From Burkholderia sp. MS389 (lineage in GTDB: Bacteria > Pseudomonadota > Gammaproteobacteria > Burkholderiales > Burkholderiaceae), in contig NZ_CP045996.1 in NCBI RefSeq assembly GCF_016899425.1, forward strand, positions 682,001-746,000: a stretch of 64,000 nucleotides of DNA, given 5' to 3'. Of the stretch, positions 36,304 to 46,245 are shown piece after piece (within the stretch, counting starts at the first letter, position 1; each line of letters begins with the position of its first letter). The notes beneath the pieces are model-generated. The model had not been told where the DNA came from, did not search any database, and saw only the letters and a list, made by a program, of their open reading frames with translations. The position numbers and the translations under genes were made by a program.

Positions 36304-37164
36304 TCAGCCGAGTGCCTGGCTCACGATCGCGAACGCACGCAGCGCCGGGTCGCGCGCCGGCGTCGTGCCGCGCGCCATCGCGACGACGGTATCGACGCGC
36401 GGCAGCCCGAGCCCTTCCAGCCAGTCGGACAGCCCGCTGTCGCTGGGCAAGTCGAGCCGCACGAACATCCCCTCGTTCAACGCGAGCCAGTGGCTGATCA
36501 GCGCCTGCGCGCGCAGCGCATCCGGCGCGATCACCGGGCCGATCACGTGGCCCGGGCCGAAACGGCGGAACAGCGCGAAGCCGAGCAACTCGCCGTCGCG
36601 ATCGAGCGCGATGCCGTTCGCGACGTCGAGCAGCGCATCGGTCACCGCGCCGCGTTCGTAGCCGGCCGCACGCGACGCGAGCGCGGCGAGGCGCGGCCCG
36701 TCGTTGGTGCCGAGCGGGCGCAGGCGCTCGCCGGGCGGCAGCGAGATCAGCGGCGGCCGGAACGCCGCGCCCTGATGCTGGTCGATCGTATCGATCGGCT
36801 CGAAGCCGAACGCGGCGTACAGCGGCTCGCGCCCCGGCATCGCATGCAGAAAGACGGTTCGTGTGCCGAAGCCGTCGAGCGCGCGGGCCAGGAGCTCGCG
36901 CTCGATGCCGCCGCCCGCCCGCTCGGGCGACACGATCACCATGCCGAGCGCCGCGTGCGATTCGCCGAGGCGCCAGCCGAGTGCGGTCCCCACGACGCCG
37001 GTCTCGTCTTCGGCCACGATGCCGCTGCCGAGCTGGAACGCGAAGCGCCAGTCGTCGAGCCGGTGCGGCCACTTGACCGCCTCCGACAGCCGATGGGCGG
37101 CGGGCAGGTCGGTTTCGGCGAACGGGCGATAGGTGAGCGTGCGGGAAGAATTGAGGTCGGACAC
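36304..37164 (-). CDS. Tandem GNAT-domain protein
   Basis: A 286-residue protein made of two GNAT-like halves. The first half has FAFQLGSGIVAEDETGVVGTALGW and VIVSPERAGGGIERELL, an acetyl-CoA loop that departs slightly from the standard R/Q-x-x-G-x-G/A, and FLHAMPGREPLYAAFGFE. The second half has GELLGFALFRRFGPGHVIGPV. It starts at GTG with GGAG upstream. A clear paralogue lies at the other end of this locus (54453-55337). It probably acetylates an amine or a catabolic intermediate; the substrate is unknown. Confidence 0.78.
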   Translation of the reverse strand: MSDLNSSRTLTYRPFAETDLPAAHRLSEAVKWPHRLDDWRFAFQLGSGIVAEDETGVVGTALGWRLGESHAALGMVIVSPERAGGGIERELLARALDGFGTRTVFLHAMPGREPLYAAFGFEPIDTIDQHQGAAFRPPLISLPPGERLRPLGTNDGPRLAALASRAAGYERGAVTDALLDVANGIALDRDGELLGFALFRRFGPGHVIGPVIAPDALRAQALISHWLALNEGMFVRLDLPSDSGLSDWLEGLGLPRVDTVVAMARGTTPARDPALRAFAIVSQALG

Positions 37165-37627
37165 GCCGGACTCCGGATGGGTAGAAATGACCTATCGACT
37201 CTGCCAGCGACCCACGGGCGCGGATAGGACGATTCGCCTGTTTTCCGGCGGTGACGGACGCGCCCGCGAGATCGACGCAAACCCGTTCGATCGATGCGGA
37301 CGAACGCGCTGATCGTGCCGGCGCGGCCGGTCAATCCCACCACTCCTGCTGTGGGAACGCCGCTACGATAAATGCACGGCCGCGCTGCCGCCTGCCCGGA
37401 GGGCCGCGCCGGCAGGCGAGCCCGCTGCGGCAGCACGCCGCCCACCGGCCGGCCGCGCCGCGCCCGATCGCGCCGCAGATCGTGCTGCATGTGCCGGGCA
37501 ACACGCGGCGATTCTGCGTTTTGAGCGACGCCGAACGATGCGCGAACGACTTTTTGCCCTGATTCAATTTCGTTAAACCCAGCCCACCCCCGGCCCTGCC
37601 GGGGCTTCACACCGACAGGACGTCACC
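37165..37627. other. Divergent intergenic region before the HAD gene
   Basis: About 460 bases between the GNAT and HAD genes with no convincing gene. It contains a motif shared with two other promoters of the locus (37505-37575) and a CCCCGG-CCGGGG hairpin at 37588-37604 in the leader of the HAD transcript. Confidence 0.55.
37505..37575 (+). promoter_or_regulatory. Recurring promoter motif, HAD gene copy
   Basis: GCGGCGATTCTGCGTTTTGA at the left and TTTTTGCCCTGATTCAATTT at the right resemble elements before the ABC operon (40519-40559) and the first PuuB-like gene (46246-46286). All face the downstream gene at similar spacing. Confidence 0.4.
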
Positions 37628-38296
37628 ATGATCCAGTTTGAACCGAAGTACATCACCTTCGACTGCTACGGCACGCTGACCCATTTCCGGATGGCCGAGA
37701 CGGCGCGCGAAATCTATGCGGACCGGCTGTCGCCGGCCGCGATGGAGGCCTTCGTGCGCGCGTTCGCCGCCTATCGGCTCGACGAGGTGCTCGGTGCGTG
37801 GAAGCCGTACCGCGACGTCGTCGTCAACTCGGTCCGCCGCACCTGCGCGCGGCTCGGCGTGAAGTTCGACGAAGCCGAGGCCGAGCTTTTCTATCATGCG
37901 GTGCCGACGTGGGGCCCGCACCCGGACGTGCCGGCCGGGCTGTCGCGGCTGGCGTCGAAGTACAAGCTGGTGATCCTGTCGAATGCGATGGACGAGCAGA
38001 TCATGAGCAACGTCGACAAGCTCGGCGCGCCGTTCCACGCGGTGTTCACCGCGCAGCAGGCGCAATCGTACAAGCCGCGGATGCAGGGCTTCGAATACAT
38101 GTTCGACAAGCTCGGCTGCAAGCCGGAGGACGTGCTGCACGTGTCGTCGAGCCTGCGCTACGACCTGATGACGGCCGAGGATCTCGGGATCAAGCACAAG
38201 GCGTTCGTGAACCGCGGCCACGAGCCGGGCACGCCGTTCTACAACTATTACGAAGTGTCGGACATCGGCCAGCTCGCGACGCAGCTCGGGCTGTAA
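37628..38296 (+). CDS. Type II haloacid dehalogenase-like hydrolase
   Basis: A 222-residue HAD-superfamily protein. Motif [12 protein letters not shown] has the Asp nucleophile near residue 12; motif II is VILSNAMD near 118; the Lys is in QAQSYKPRM; and the acidic motif IV is near [14 protein letters not shown]. It belongs to the haloacid dehalogenase type II subgroup, but many members act on other substrates or phosphoesters. A strong hairpin follows it, so it is probably a single-gene unit. Its motif-bearing promoter links it to the amine-type locus. Confidence 0.85.
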   Translation: MIQFEPKYITFDCYGTLTHFRMAETAREIYADRLSPAAMEAFVRAFAAYRLDEVLGAWKPYRDVVVNSVRRTCARLGVKFDEAEAELFYHAVPTWGPHPDVPAGLSRLASKYKLVILSNAMDEQIMSNVDKLGAPFHAVFTAQQAQSYKPRMQGFEYMFDKLGCKPEDVLHVSSSLRYDLMTAEDLGIKHKAFVNRGHEPGTPFYNYYEVSDIGQLATQLGL

Positions 38297-38328
38297 GCCG
38301 GCTGCGCCGGCAGATCCATCGAACGCGC

Positions 38329-38363
38329 GACGGGACGCAGCCGTGATGCCGGCGCGTCCCGTC
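38329..38363 (+). terminator. Terminator-like hairpin after the HAD gene
   Basis: GACGGGACGC and GCGTCCCGTC, perfect 10-base arms with a 15-base loop, 32 bases after the stop. A smaller GCCGGC-TGC-GCCGGC hairpin overlaps the stop region. Confidence 0.5.
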
Positions 38364-38413
38364 ACGCGTTCGATCAGCGTACGAAACGAGGGTAATTACC
38401 GATATCGAGTCGT

Positions 38414-38440
38414 TCAAGGCGGGGCCGCCCGGGCCGATAT
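38414..38440 (+). promoter_or_regulatory. FliA (sigma-28)-like promoter for the broken chemoreceptor
   Basis: TCAA, 15 bases, GCCGATAT, matching the sigma-28 -10 element in seven of eight positions with exact spacing. It ends 34 bases before the ATG. Confidence 0.5.
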
Positions 38441-38474
38441 ATGTACCGAACGGTTAATATTTCGAGGCCCCCGC

Positions 38475-39984
38475 ATGAAGTTGTCCACCAAACTGCTGAT
38501 GCTCGTCGCCGCGGCGCTGCTCGGCGTCGTCCTGCTCGCCGCGTTGTCGCTGCACACGCTGCGCGACGCGCTGATCGACAGCCGCCGCGAAGAGATCGTC
38601 ATTCTGCTGACCAAGGCCGAGCATCTGGTCGATTCGTATCGCGCGCTGCAGACGAGCGGCACGCTCACGCAGGAGCAGGCGCAGCAGCAGGCCAAGGCCG
38701 CGCTGGCGGCGCTCAACGCGAATTCGAAGAGCTACTTCTGGGTCACGACGTCCGACGGCGTCAACCTCGTGCACCCGAACGCGAAGTTCATCGGCACGCG
38801 CGCGAAAGGCAACCGCACGACCAGCGGCATGACCGACAGCGAGGCGTACCGCGCGGGGATGGCGCAGGCGCATTTCGCGCTCGTCGACGTGCTGATCAAG
38901 CGCAGCCCCGACGCGGACCTGGAGCCGAAGCTGCAGGGCGTGGTCGCGATTCCGGACTGGAACTGGTGGATCGGCACCGGATTTTTCTACGACGACATCA
39001 ACGCGGCGTTTGCCCGACTCGCGATGGTGCTCGGCGCCGTCGCGCTCGTCATCGCCGCGGCGCTCGCGGCCATCGCATGGGGCGTGCTGCGCAGCGTCAG
39101 GCGCACGCTCGGCGGCGAGCCCGCGCATGCGACGCAGATCGCCGCCCGCATCGCCGCCGGCGAACTGGACGTGCAGTTCGATACGGCGCACGCCGCGCCC
39201 GGCAGCCTGCTCGTCGCGCTGGGCGACATGAAGGCGCGGCTGACCGACACCATCGCCGAGATCCAGACCACGACCCACTCGATCGCCACCGGCACCGGCG
39301 AGATCGCGCAAGGCAACCTGGATCTGTCGCAGCGCACCGAGCAGCAGGCCGCGTCGTTGCAGGAAACGGCGGCGAGCATGGAGCAGATCACGTCCACGGT
39401 CAAACAGAACGCCGACAACGCACGTCAGGCGAATGCGCTCGTGGCCCAGGCGAAGGATGCGACCGAACTCGGCGGCGCCGCTGTGCAGGCCGTCGTCGAA
39501 ACGATGCGGCAGATTTCGGATGGATCGGTGCGGATCGCGGACATTACCGTCGTCATCGAAAGCATCGCATTCCAGACCAACATTCTCGCGCTCAACGCCG
39601 CGGTGGAAGCCGCGCGGGCCGGCGAGGAGGGGCGCGGGTTCGCCGTCGTCGCGTCGGAAGTGCGTTCGCTCGCGCACGCAACGCAGCGCCGCGGCCGCGA
39701 AGGACATCAAGGGATTGATCGACGCGTCGGTCGAGCGGGCCGGCAGCGGCAGCCGGCTCGTCGAGACGGCCGGCGAGCGGATGACGGAGATCGTCCGGTC
39801 GATCGACCGGGTGGCCGACATCATGGGCGAGATTTCGGCGGCATCGGCCGAGCAAAGCACCGGCATCGAACAGATCGGGCTGGCGGTCGCGCAAATGGAC
39901 GAAGTCACCCAGCAGAACGCCGCGCTCGTCGAGCAGGCGGCGCGCCTGCGGGCCGCCGTATCGGTATTCCGGCTCGCTGCGTGA
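38475..39984 (+). pseudogene. Methyl-accepting chemotaxis protein, frameshifted
   Basis: The ATG at 38475 ([20 protein letters not shown]) begins a normal receptor: TM1, a single-Cache sensor with [22 protein letters not shown] and [16 protein letters not shown]2, HAMP and a signalling domain through [20 protein letters not shown]. After VASEVRSLA the frame is lost. The correct reading continues in the +1 frame ([23 protein letters not shown] to the TGA at 39984). The cause is visible: CGCA is tandemly doubled at 39673-39680; removing one copy restores [10 protein letters not shown]. The far end also lacks about a dozen residues found in the other receptors. It is likely non-functional unless reverted. 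Confidence 0.85.
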
Positions 39985-40658
39985 CGGCTTCGCGCCGTCC
40001 GTTCGCGGCCGGCGCATCCTCTGCTTCTCGGGCGCCGCGCTGGCGGCCGCCCGGCGTGCGCGTCGACATGCCGGTGACGCACGCGTCGCCTGACGGCTGC
40101 ACGGTCCCGGTTTCCCGGTAGTCCCGTGATCTTCCCGTCTTCCCGCCAAGCCGCTCCGATCGAGCGGTATTCCTCTGAACTTTCCTGTGCGACGTCCCGT
40201 CGCGATCCCCACCGTCGACGCCCGTGCATGCGGCGATCTGCCGCAATGCGCCGCTCATTTCGGCCGTCGTCGGCATGCGCACACGCATTCGACACAAACG
40301 TGTGGTTTGCGTGAGCCAAACGCGCGCCGGATGCCGAACGGGCAATTTTGTCGGCGCAATCTGCGGCGGCTGCGGCCTTACGATTTCCTGCATCGACACG
40401 GATTCGGCAACCACCGCGACACGCCACCGGGCCAACGGCGACACGTGCGCGCACGCAGCAATTCATGCTGCGCGGGCGGCCTAAAACGGTCGATTCGTAT
40501 CGTGCGGGGCGCCCGAATCGCGACAAACCGCATTTTGGCGATGCTTAAATGAATTGCATGTGTACGACGTCGCGCCCGCCACCAGCAAGCGGGCGCGGCG
40601 CGATTGAACAACCACGCTGGACCCTTGGACCCACTTCCCACAGTCAGGAGCAGTTCGG
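39985..40658. other. Intergenic region before the ABC importer operon
   Basis: About 670 bases. Open frames here (for example 40187-40552 plus) lack ribosome sites and recognisable domains. The region contains GGGCAATTTTGTCGG near 40338 and the promoter motif at 40519-40559, and leads to the ABC operon start. Confidence 0.5.
40519..40559 (+). promoter_or_regulatory. Recurring promoter motif, ABC operon copy
   Basis: CGCATTTTGGCGATGCTTAA followed by ATGAATTGCAT, closely matching the motif before the first PuuB-like gene. It lies 100 bases before the substrate-binding protein ATG. Confidence 0.45.
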
Positions 40659-42242
40659 ATGAGCGACGATATCGACAACGGCGGCAAGGGCGGCTTCACG
40701 CGCCGCGACATGATGAAGGTCATGGCGGCGGGCGGCATGATGGCCGCCGGCGCCGGCGGACTGCTGATGACCCCCGATTCGGCATTCGCCGCGCCCGCGC
40801 CGAAGCGCGGCGGCAAGATCCGGGTTGCGAACGAAGCCGGCTCGACGGCCGATACGCTCGACCCGGCCAAGGGCTCGACGGGCGCGGACTACACGCGCTT
40901 CTTCATGTTCTACAGCGGTCTCACGCAGCTCGATGCGAGCCTGACGCCGCAGATGAACCTCGCCGAGTCGCTGCAGACGACCGACGCGAAGACCTGGATC
41001 ATCAAGCTGCGCAAGGGCGTCACGTTCCACGACGGCAAGCCCGTCGGCCCGGCCGACGTGGTGTTTTCGCTGATGCGCCACAAGAACCCGGCCACCGCGT
41101 CGAAGGTCAAGACGCTTGCCGAACAGTTCTCGGATGCGAAGGCGACCGGCCCCGACGAAGTCACGCTGACGCTCGCGAGCGCGAACGCCGATCTGCCGGT
41201 GATCCTCGCGACGCCGCAGCTCGTGATCGTCAAGGACGGCACGACCGACTTCTCGACCGGCGTCGGCTGCGGCCCGTACAAGCTGAAGTCGTTCAAGCCG
41301 GGCGTGTCGACCATCGGCGTGCGCAACGACAGCTACTTCAAGCCGGGCAAGCCGTATCTCGACGAGATCGAGCTGATCGGCATCAGCGACAGCGCCGCGC
41401 GCCTGAACGCGCTGCTGTCGGGCGACGTGCACCTGATCAACGCGATCGATCCGCGCTCGACGCAGCGGGTCTCGTCGACGCCGGGATACGCACTGAAGGA
41501 AACCAAGTCCGGCCTCTATACCGACCTGATCATGCGCAGCGACAACCCGATCGTCGCGAACCCCGATTTCGTCGAAGGGATGAAGTACCTGTTCGATCGC
41601 GAGCAGCTTCGCACGGCGGTGTTCCGCGGCTATTCGGTGATCGGCAACGACCAGCCGATTCCGCCGGGGCATCGCTACTTCAACGCGTCGCTGCCGCAGC
41701 GCGCGCACGATCCGGACAAGGCGAAATTCCTGCTCCAGAAGGCGGGGGCGCTCGGCGCCGCGCTGCCGCCGATCTATGCGACGTCCGACGCGAACGGCTC
41801 GATCGAAATGGCCGTGCTGCTGCAGCAGGCCGGCCAGAAGATCGGGCTGAACCTGCAGGTCAACCGCGCGTCGCCCGACGGTTACTGGTCGAACCACTGG
41901 ATGAAGCACCCGCTCACGTTCGGCAACATCAACCCGCGTTCGAGCGCCGACGTGCTGTTCACGCAGTTCTTCAAGTCGGATGCGCCGTGGAACGAGTCGG
42001 GCTGGAAGAACGCGAAGTTCGACCAGTTGCTGCTCGCCGCGCGTTCGGAAACCGACGACGCGAAGCGCAAGCAGATGTACGGCGACATGCAGGTGATCGT
42101 GTCGCAGCAGGGGCGGGTCGGCATTCCGGCGTTCATCAGCTTCCTCGACGGCTACGACAAGCGGCTCGCGGGCCTCGGCTCGATCCCCACCGGGCCGATG
42201 ATGGGCTTCACGTTCGCCGAGAACGTGTGGTGGAACGCATGA
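40659..42242 (+). CDS. ABC transporter substrate-binding protein, peptide/opine type (SBP family 5)
   Basis: A 527-residue periplasmic protein. The N-terminus FTRRDMMKVMAAGGMMAAGA carries a twin-arginine signal, cleaved near AFAAPAPKRGG. The mature part has the SBP_bac_5 features GLTQLDASLTPQMNLAES, WIIKLRKGVTFHDGKPVGPADVVFSL and VGCGPYKLKSF. This family binds dipeptides, opines, nickel chelates or heme. It is the first gene of a four-gene importer operon. The ligand is probably the compound broken down by the adjacent oxidases and hydrolase. Confidence 0.9.
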   Translation: MSDDIDNGGKGGFTRRDMMKVMAAGGMMAAGAGGLLMTPDSAFAAPAPKRGGKIRVANEAGSTADTLDPAKGSTGADYTRFFMFYSGLTQLDASLTPQMNLAESLQTTDAKTWIIKLRKGVTFHDGKPVGPADVVFSLMRHKNPATASKVKTLAEQFSDAKATGPDEVTLTLASANADLPVILATPQLVIVKDGTTDFSTGVGCGPYKLKSFKPGVSTIGVRNDSYFKPGKPYLDEIELIGISDSAARLNALLSGDVHLINAIDPRSTQRVSSTPGYALKETKSGLYTDLIMRSDNPIVANPDFVEGMKYLFDREQLRTAVFRGYSVIGNDQPIPPGHRYFNASLPQRAHDPDKAKFLLQKAGALGAALPPIYATSDANGSIEMAVLLQQAGQKIGLNLQVNRASPDGYWSNHWMKHPLTFGNINPRSSADVLFTQFFKSDAPWNESGWKNAKFDQLLLAARSETDDAKRKQMYGDMQVIVSQQGRVGIPAFISFLDGYDKRLAGLGSIPTGPMMGFTFAENVWWNA

Positions 42243-42321
42243 TGTTGTGGCTGGCCGCCGTCGCGCGGCCGGTGCGGGCGACCGCGCCGGCCACGCGGGG
42301 GCTTTTCGGGAGTGTCGCTCC

Positions 42322-43275
42322 ATGAACCGAGTTCTCATCGGGCTGATCGGCCGGCGCATCGCGGTCACCGCGCTGACGCTGCTGATCGTGTCCGCGATCA
42401 TCTTCACGATCACGAACCTGCTGCCGGGCGACGCCGCGCAGGCCGCGCTCGGCCAGTCGGCGACGCCGGAGACGGTCGCCGCGCTGCGCCAGCAGTTCGG
42501 TCTCGACATGCCGGCGCACGTGCGTTACCTGCACTGGCTCGGCGGGCTGCTGCACGGCGATTTCGGCCGGTCGTTTTCCGGCGACATGCCGGTGTCGGAA
42601 CTGATCGGCGGGCGCCTGCCGAAGTCGCTCGCGCTGGCGGCGATCACGACCGCGGTGTCGGTGCCGATCGCATTGCTGCTCGGGATCCTCGCGGCGGTCA
42701 AGCGCGAGTCGGCGATCGACCGCGTGATCAGCCTCGGCACGCTGTCGCTCGTCGCGACGCCGGAATTCCTGATCGCGACGGTCGCCGTGCTCGTGTTCGC
42801 GGTGAAGCTGCACTGGCTGTCCGCACTGTCGTACAGCGGCCCGATCGAAAGCCTGCACGATTTCCTGCGTGCATATGCGATGCCGGTGCTGACGCTGTGC
42901 GCGGTCGTGATCGCGCAGATGGCGCGCATGACGCGCGCTGCGGTGATCGAGCAACTGAGCGCGTCGTACGTCGAGATGGCCACGTTGAAGGGCGCGAGCC
43001 CGGCGCGCGTCGTGCTGCGCCATGCGCTGCCGAACGCGATCGGCCCGATCGCCAATGCGATCGCGCTGAGCCTGTCGTATCTGCTCGGCGGCGTGATCGT
43101 CGTCGAGACGATCTTCAACTATCCGGGCCTCGCGAGCCTGATGGTCGACGCCGTCAGCAATCGCGATTTCCCGTTGGTCCAGGCGTGCACGCTGATCTTC
43201 TGCGTCGCGTACCTGACGCTCGTGCTGTTCGCCGACCTGTGCTCGATCGTGTCGAACCCGCGACTGCGCACCTGA
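42322..43275 (+). CDS. ABC transporter permease, DppB-type
   Basis: A 317-residue inner-membrane permease with an N-terminal segment then five more, TNLLPGDAAQAALG in the first periplasmic loop typical of DppB, and the ATPase-contact loop EMATLKGASPARVVLRHALPNA (the EAA motif) near residue 225. The ATG at 42322 gives the standard N-terminus; 25 extra in-frame codons upstream are not coding. It pairs with the next permease. Confidence 0.9.
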   Translation: MNRVLIGLIGRRIAVTALTLLIVSAIIFTITNLLPGDAAQAALGQSATPETVAALRQQFGLDMPAHVRYLHWLGGLLHGDFGRSFSGDMPVSELIGGRLPKSLALAAITTAVSVPIALLLGILAAVKRESAIDRVISLGTLSLVATPEFLIATVAVLVFAVKLHWLSALSYSGPIESLHDFLRAYAMPVLTLCAVVIAQMARMTRAAVIEQLSASYVEMATLKGASPARVVLRHALPNAIGPIANAIALSLSYLLGGVIVVETIFNYPGLASLMVDAVSNRDFPLVQACTLIFCVAYLTLVLFADLCSIVSNPRLRT

Positions 43276-43296
43276 GTGTTTCGTCTTTCTTCCGAG

Positions 43297-44262
43297 ATGC
43301 CGCCCATGCAACCGATCGAACCCGTACAACGCAGCAGCGCGCTGCCGCCCTCCGGCGACCCGCCCCTCGGGCGGGGCAGCATGCCGCCTGCCGCGCCTGC
43401 TCCCGAACAGCCGCGCAAGCGCCGCGCCACGCGCCTCGCGTTGACGACCGGCGGCCGCGTCGGCCTGTCGATGGCCGGCCTGATGCTGTTCGTTGCGGTG
43501 TTCGCGCCGCTGATCGCGCCGCATGACGTCGGCGCGATCGTCACGCCCGACGTGTTCGCGTCGTTCAGCGCGAAGCTGCCGTTCGGCTCCGACTTCCTCG
43601 GCCGCGACATGCTGAGCCGGATCCTGTACGGCACGCGGCTGACCGTGCTGCTCGCGCTGGCCGCGGTGCTGCTCGCCGCGGTGACCGGCACGACGCTCGG
43701 GCTGCTCGCGACCGTGTCGGGCCGCGCGGTCGACGAGACGATGAGCCGGCTGCTCGACGCGCTCACGTCGATTCCGTCGAAGATGTTCGCGCTGATGTTC
43801 GTCGCCGCATTCGGCTCGTCGCTGCCGCTGCTGGTGCTCACCGCCGCGGTCAGCTACATGCCGGGCTCGTACCGGATCGCGCGTGCGCTGGCGGTCAACA
43901 TCAGCACGCTCGAATTCGTGCAGGTGGCGAAGGCGCGCGGCGAAAGCGCGCTGTACATCGCGTGCGTCGAGATGCTGCCGAACATGATCCACCCGATGCT
44001 GGCGGACACCGGGCTGCGCTTCACGTTCGTCGTGCTGCTGCTGAGCGGCCTGAGCTTTCTCGGGCTCGGCGTGCAGCCGCCGTACGCGGACCTCGGCTCG
44101 CTCGTGCGCGAGAACATCGCGAGCCTCGGCGACGGCTCGGCCGTCGCGATCATGCCCGCGGTCGCGATCGCGATCCTGACGGTGGGCGTCAACCTGTTGA
44201 TCGACGGTCTGCCGCATCGCGGCCGCCGCAAGGGCGCGGCCGGCGCCGCCGGAGGACACTGA
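43297..44262 (+). CDS. ABC transporter permease, DppC-type
   Basis: A 321-residue permease. A Pro-rich cytoplasmic N-terminus (about 40 residues) precedes the first segment VGLSMAGLMLFVAVFAPLIAP; PFGSDFLGRDMLSRILYGTRLTVLLAL is the DppC signature and the EAA loop is in FVQVAKARGESALYIACVEMLPN. The start may be ATG 43297 or 43306. Its TGA overlaps the next ATG (TGATG), showing translational coupling with the ATPase. Confidence 0.9.
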   Translation: MPPMQPIEPVQRSSALPPSGDPPLGRGSMPPAAPAPEQPRKRRATRLALTTGGRVGLSMAGLMLFVAVFAPLIAPHDVGAIVTPDVFASFSAKLPFGSDFLGRDMLSRILYGTRLTVLLALAAVLLAAVTGTTLGLLATVSGRAVDETMSRLLDALTSIPSKMFALMFVAAFGSSLPLLVLTAAVSYMPGSYRIARALAVNISTLEFVQVAKARGESALYIACVEMLPNMIHPMLADTGLRFTFVVLLLSGLSFLGLGVQPPYADLGSLVRENIASLGDGSAVAIMPAVAIAILTVGVNLLIDGLPHRGRRKGAAGAAGGH

Positions 44263-46136
44263 TGCGACACGAATCGAATCCGCTCGTCGAGGTGCGCGGA
44301 CTGCGCGTGGTCGGCGGCCGGCCGGGCGGCGACGAAACGACGATCGTCCACGGCGTCGACTTCGACATCGGGCGCGGCGAGGTGCTTGCGCTGATCGGCG
44401 AATCGGGCTCCGGCAAGACGACGATCGCGCTGTCGCTGATGGGCCATGCGCGCGCCGGATGCCGGATCGCCGGCGGCTCGGTGAAGCTCGACGGCACCGA
44501 CGTGTGCACGCTTTCCGGACCGGCGCTGACCGCGCTGCGCGGCCGCAAGGTCGCGTATATCGCCCAGAGCGCGGCCGCCGCGTTCAACCCGTCGCGCACG
44601 ATTCTCGACCAGGTGATCGAGAGCGCGCTGATCCACAAGACGATGACGAAGCGCGACGCGCAGGCGAAGGCGATCGAGCTGTTTCGCGCGCTCGCGCTGC
44701 CCGAGCCGGAGACGATCGGCAAACGCTATCCGCACCAGGTATCGGGCGGCCAGTTGCAGCGGCTGATGGCCGCGATGGCGCTGATCACCGATCCGGAGCT
44801 GGTGATCCTCGACGAGCCGACCACCGCGCTCGACGTGACCACGCAGATCGACGTGCTGCAGGCGTTCAAGAACGTGATCAAGCGCTGCGGGATGAGCGCG
44901 GTGTACGTGTCGCACGACCTGGCCGTGGTCGCGCAGATGGCCGACCGGATCGTCGTGCTGAGCGACGGCGTGATCCGCGAGGCGGGCGATACCGAACAGA
45001 TCCTGCATGCGCCGACGCACCCGTACACGCAGAGCCTGATCGCCGCGGTCACGCCGAACGATGCGGAGCGCGACGCGCAGGCGCAAGCACAGGAGCCGGC
45101 CGCGCCCACACCGCTGCTCGACGTGCGCGGCGCGATCGCGGGCTACGGCGGCCGCGCCGCGAACGGCTGGCCCGCGAAGGTGATCCTGCATGAAGTCGAC
45201 CTGCGCATCGGGCGCGGGCAGACGGTCGGCGTGATCGGCGAATCGGGCTCTGGCAAGACGACGCTCGCGAAGGTGATCGCGGGCCTCGTGCCGGCGACCG
45301 GTGGCGAGATCCTGCTCGACGGCGTGCCGCTCGCACGCGATATCGTCAAGCGCACCAAGGAGCAGCATCGCCGCGTGCAGATCGTGTTCCAGAACGCCGA
45401 TACCGCGCTCAACCCCGTGCATACCGTCGAGCGCACGCTCGCACGACCGCTCGCGTTCTACCACGGGATCAAGGGTGCGCGTGCCCGCCAGCGCGTCGCG
45501 GAGCTGCTCGAGCTCGTGCGGCTGCCGCCGGCGGTGGCGTCGCGGCGGACCGGCGAGCTGTCGGGCGGGCAGAAGCAGCGCGTGAACCTCGCGCGCGCGC
45601 TCGCGGCCGAGCCCGACCTGATCCTGTGCGACGAGGTCACGTCGGCGCTCGACACCGTCGTCGGCGCCGCGATCATCGAGCTGCTGCGCGACCTGCAGGC
45701 AAAGCTCGGCGTGTCGTACGTGTTCATCACGCACGACATCGCGAAGGTGCGCGCGATCAGCGACGACATCGTCGTGCTGTATGCGGGCCGCCGCGTGGAG
45801 ACGGGCAGCCGCGACGCGCTGTGCGCGCCGCCTTATCACCCGTATTCGCATCTGCTCGTGTCGTCCGCGCCGGAGTTGCGCGCGGGCTGGCTCGACGATG
45901 CGGCCGAGCGTTGCCACCGGCCGCTGGTGCCGATCGGCGCGCGCGAGAACGAGGACGAGCTGTGTCCGTTCCTGTCGCGCTGCGCGATGCGCGTGGACGG
46001 CGTGTGCAACCGGACGGCCCCGTCGCTGCGCACGCTCGGCAACGGCGCGCAGGTGCTGTGCCATCGCAGCGAGGAGGATCTCGCGCGCTTCCAGGCAGAG
46101 CCGATTCCCGCCGGTGTCGCGCCGCTGCAGCTGTAG
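44262..46136 (+). CDS. Fused double ATP-binding protein of a dipeptide/opine ABC importer
   Basis: A 624-residue fusion of two nucleotide-binding domains, equivalent to DppD plus DppF. Each half has Walker A GESGSGKTT (near residues 46 and 327), a signature (VSGGQLQR; LSGGQKQR) and Walker B (LVILDEPTTALD; LILCDEVTSALD). The C-terminal half ends with the oligopeptide-type Cys-rich tail CPFLSRCAMRVDGVCN. The transporter is complete with the binding protein and two permeases. A hairpin with arms CCGTTCA and TGAACGG (46152-46178) follows the stop. Confidence 0.92.
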   Translation: MRHESNPLVEVRGLRVVGGRPGGDETTIVHGVDFDIGRGEVLALIGESGSGKTTIALSLMGHARAGCRIAGGSVKLDGTDVCTLSGPALTALRGRKVAYIAQSAAAAFNPSRTILDQVIESALIHKTMTKRDAQAKAIELFRALALPEPETIGKRYPHQVSGGQLQRLMAAMALITDPELVILDEPTTALDVTTQIDVLQAFKNVIKRCGMSAVYVSHDLAVVAQMADRIVVLSDGVIREAGDTEQILHAPTHPYTQSLIAAVTPNDAERDAQAQAQEPAAPTPLLDVRGAIAGYGGRAANGWPAKVILHEVDLRIGRGQTVGVIGESGSGKTTLAKVIAGLVPATGGEILLDGVPLARDIVKRTKEQHRRVQIVFQNADTALNPVHTVERTLARPLAFYHGIKGARARQRVAELLELVRLPPAVASRRTGELSGGQKQRVNLARALAAEPDLILCDEVTSALDTVVGAAIIELLRDLQAKLGVSYVFITHDIAKVRAISDDIVVLYAGRRVETGSRDALCAPPYHPYSHLLVSSAPELRAGWLDDAAERCHRPLVPIGARENEDELCPFLSRCAMRVDGVCNRTAPSLRTLGNGAQVLCHRSEEDLARFQAEPIPAGVAPLQL

Positions 46137-46245
46137 TGCGTGGCGCGCGAACCGTTCATCGCGCGGGGCGGTGAACGGGCCGCCGCATAGTCTGCCGCGG
46201 CGGTCGCGCAAAACGGCAATTTGCACGCGTGTCGCGCGCGAATAC

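Noticed and set aside
40187-40552. Plus-strand ORF of 121 codons before the ABC operon.
   Set aside because: Arg/His/Cys-rich random appearance, overlaps other open frames, and covers the promoter motif.
40536-40558. Possible sigma-54 promoter (TTGGCG then TTGCAT) before the ABC operon.
   Set aside because: The GG and GC elements are too far apart for the -24/-12 spacing.
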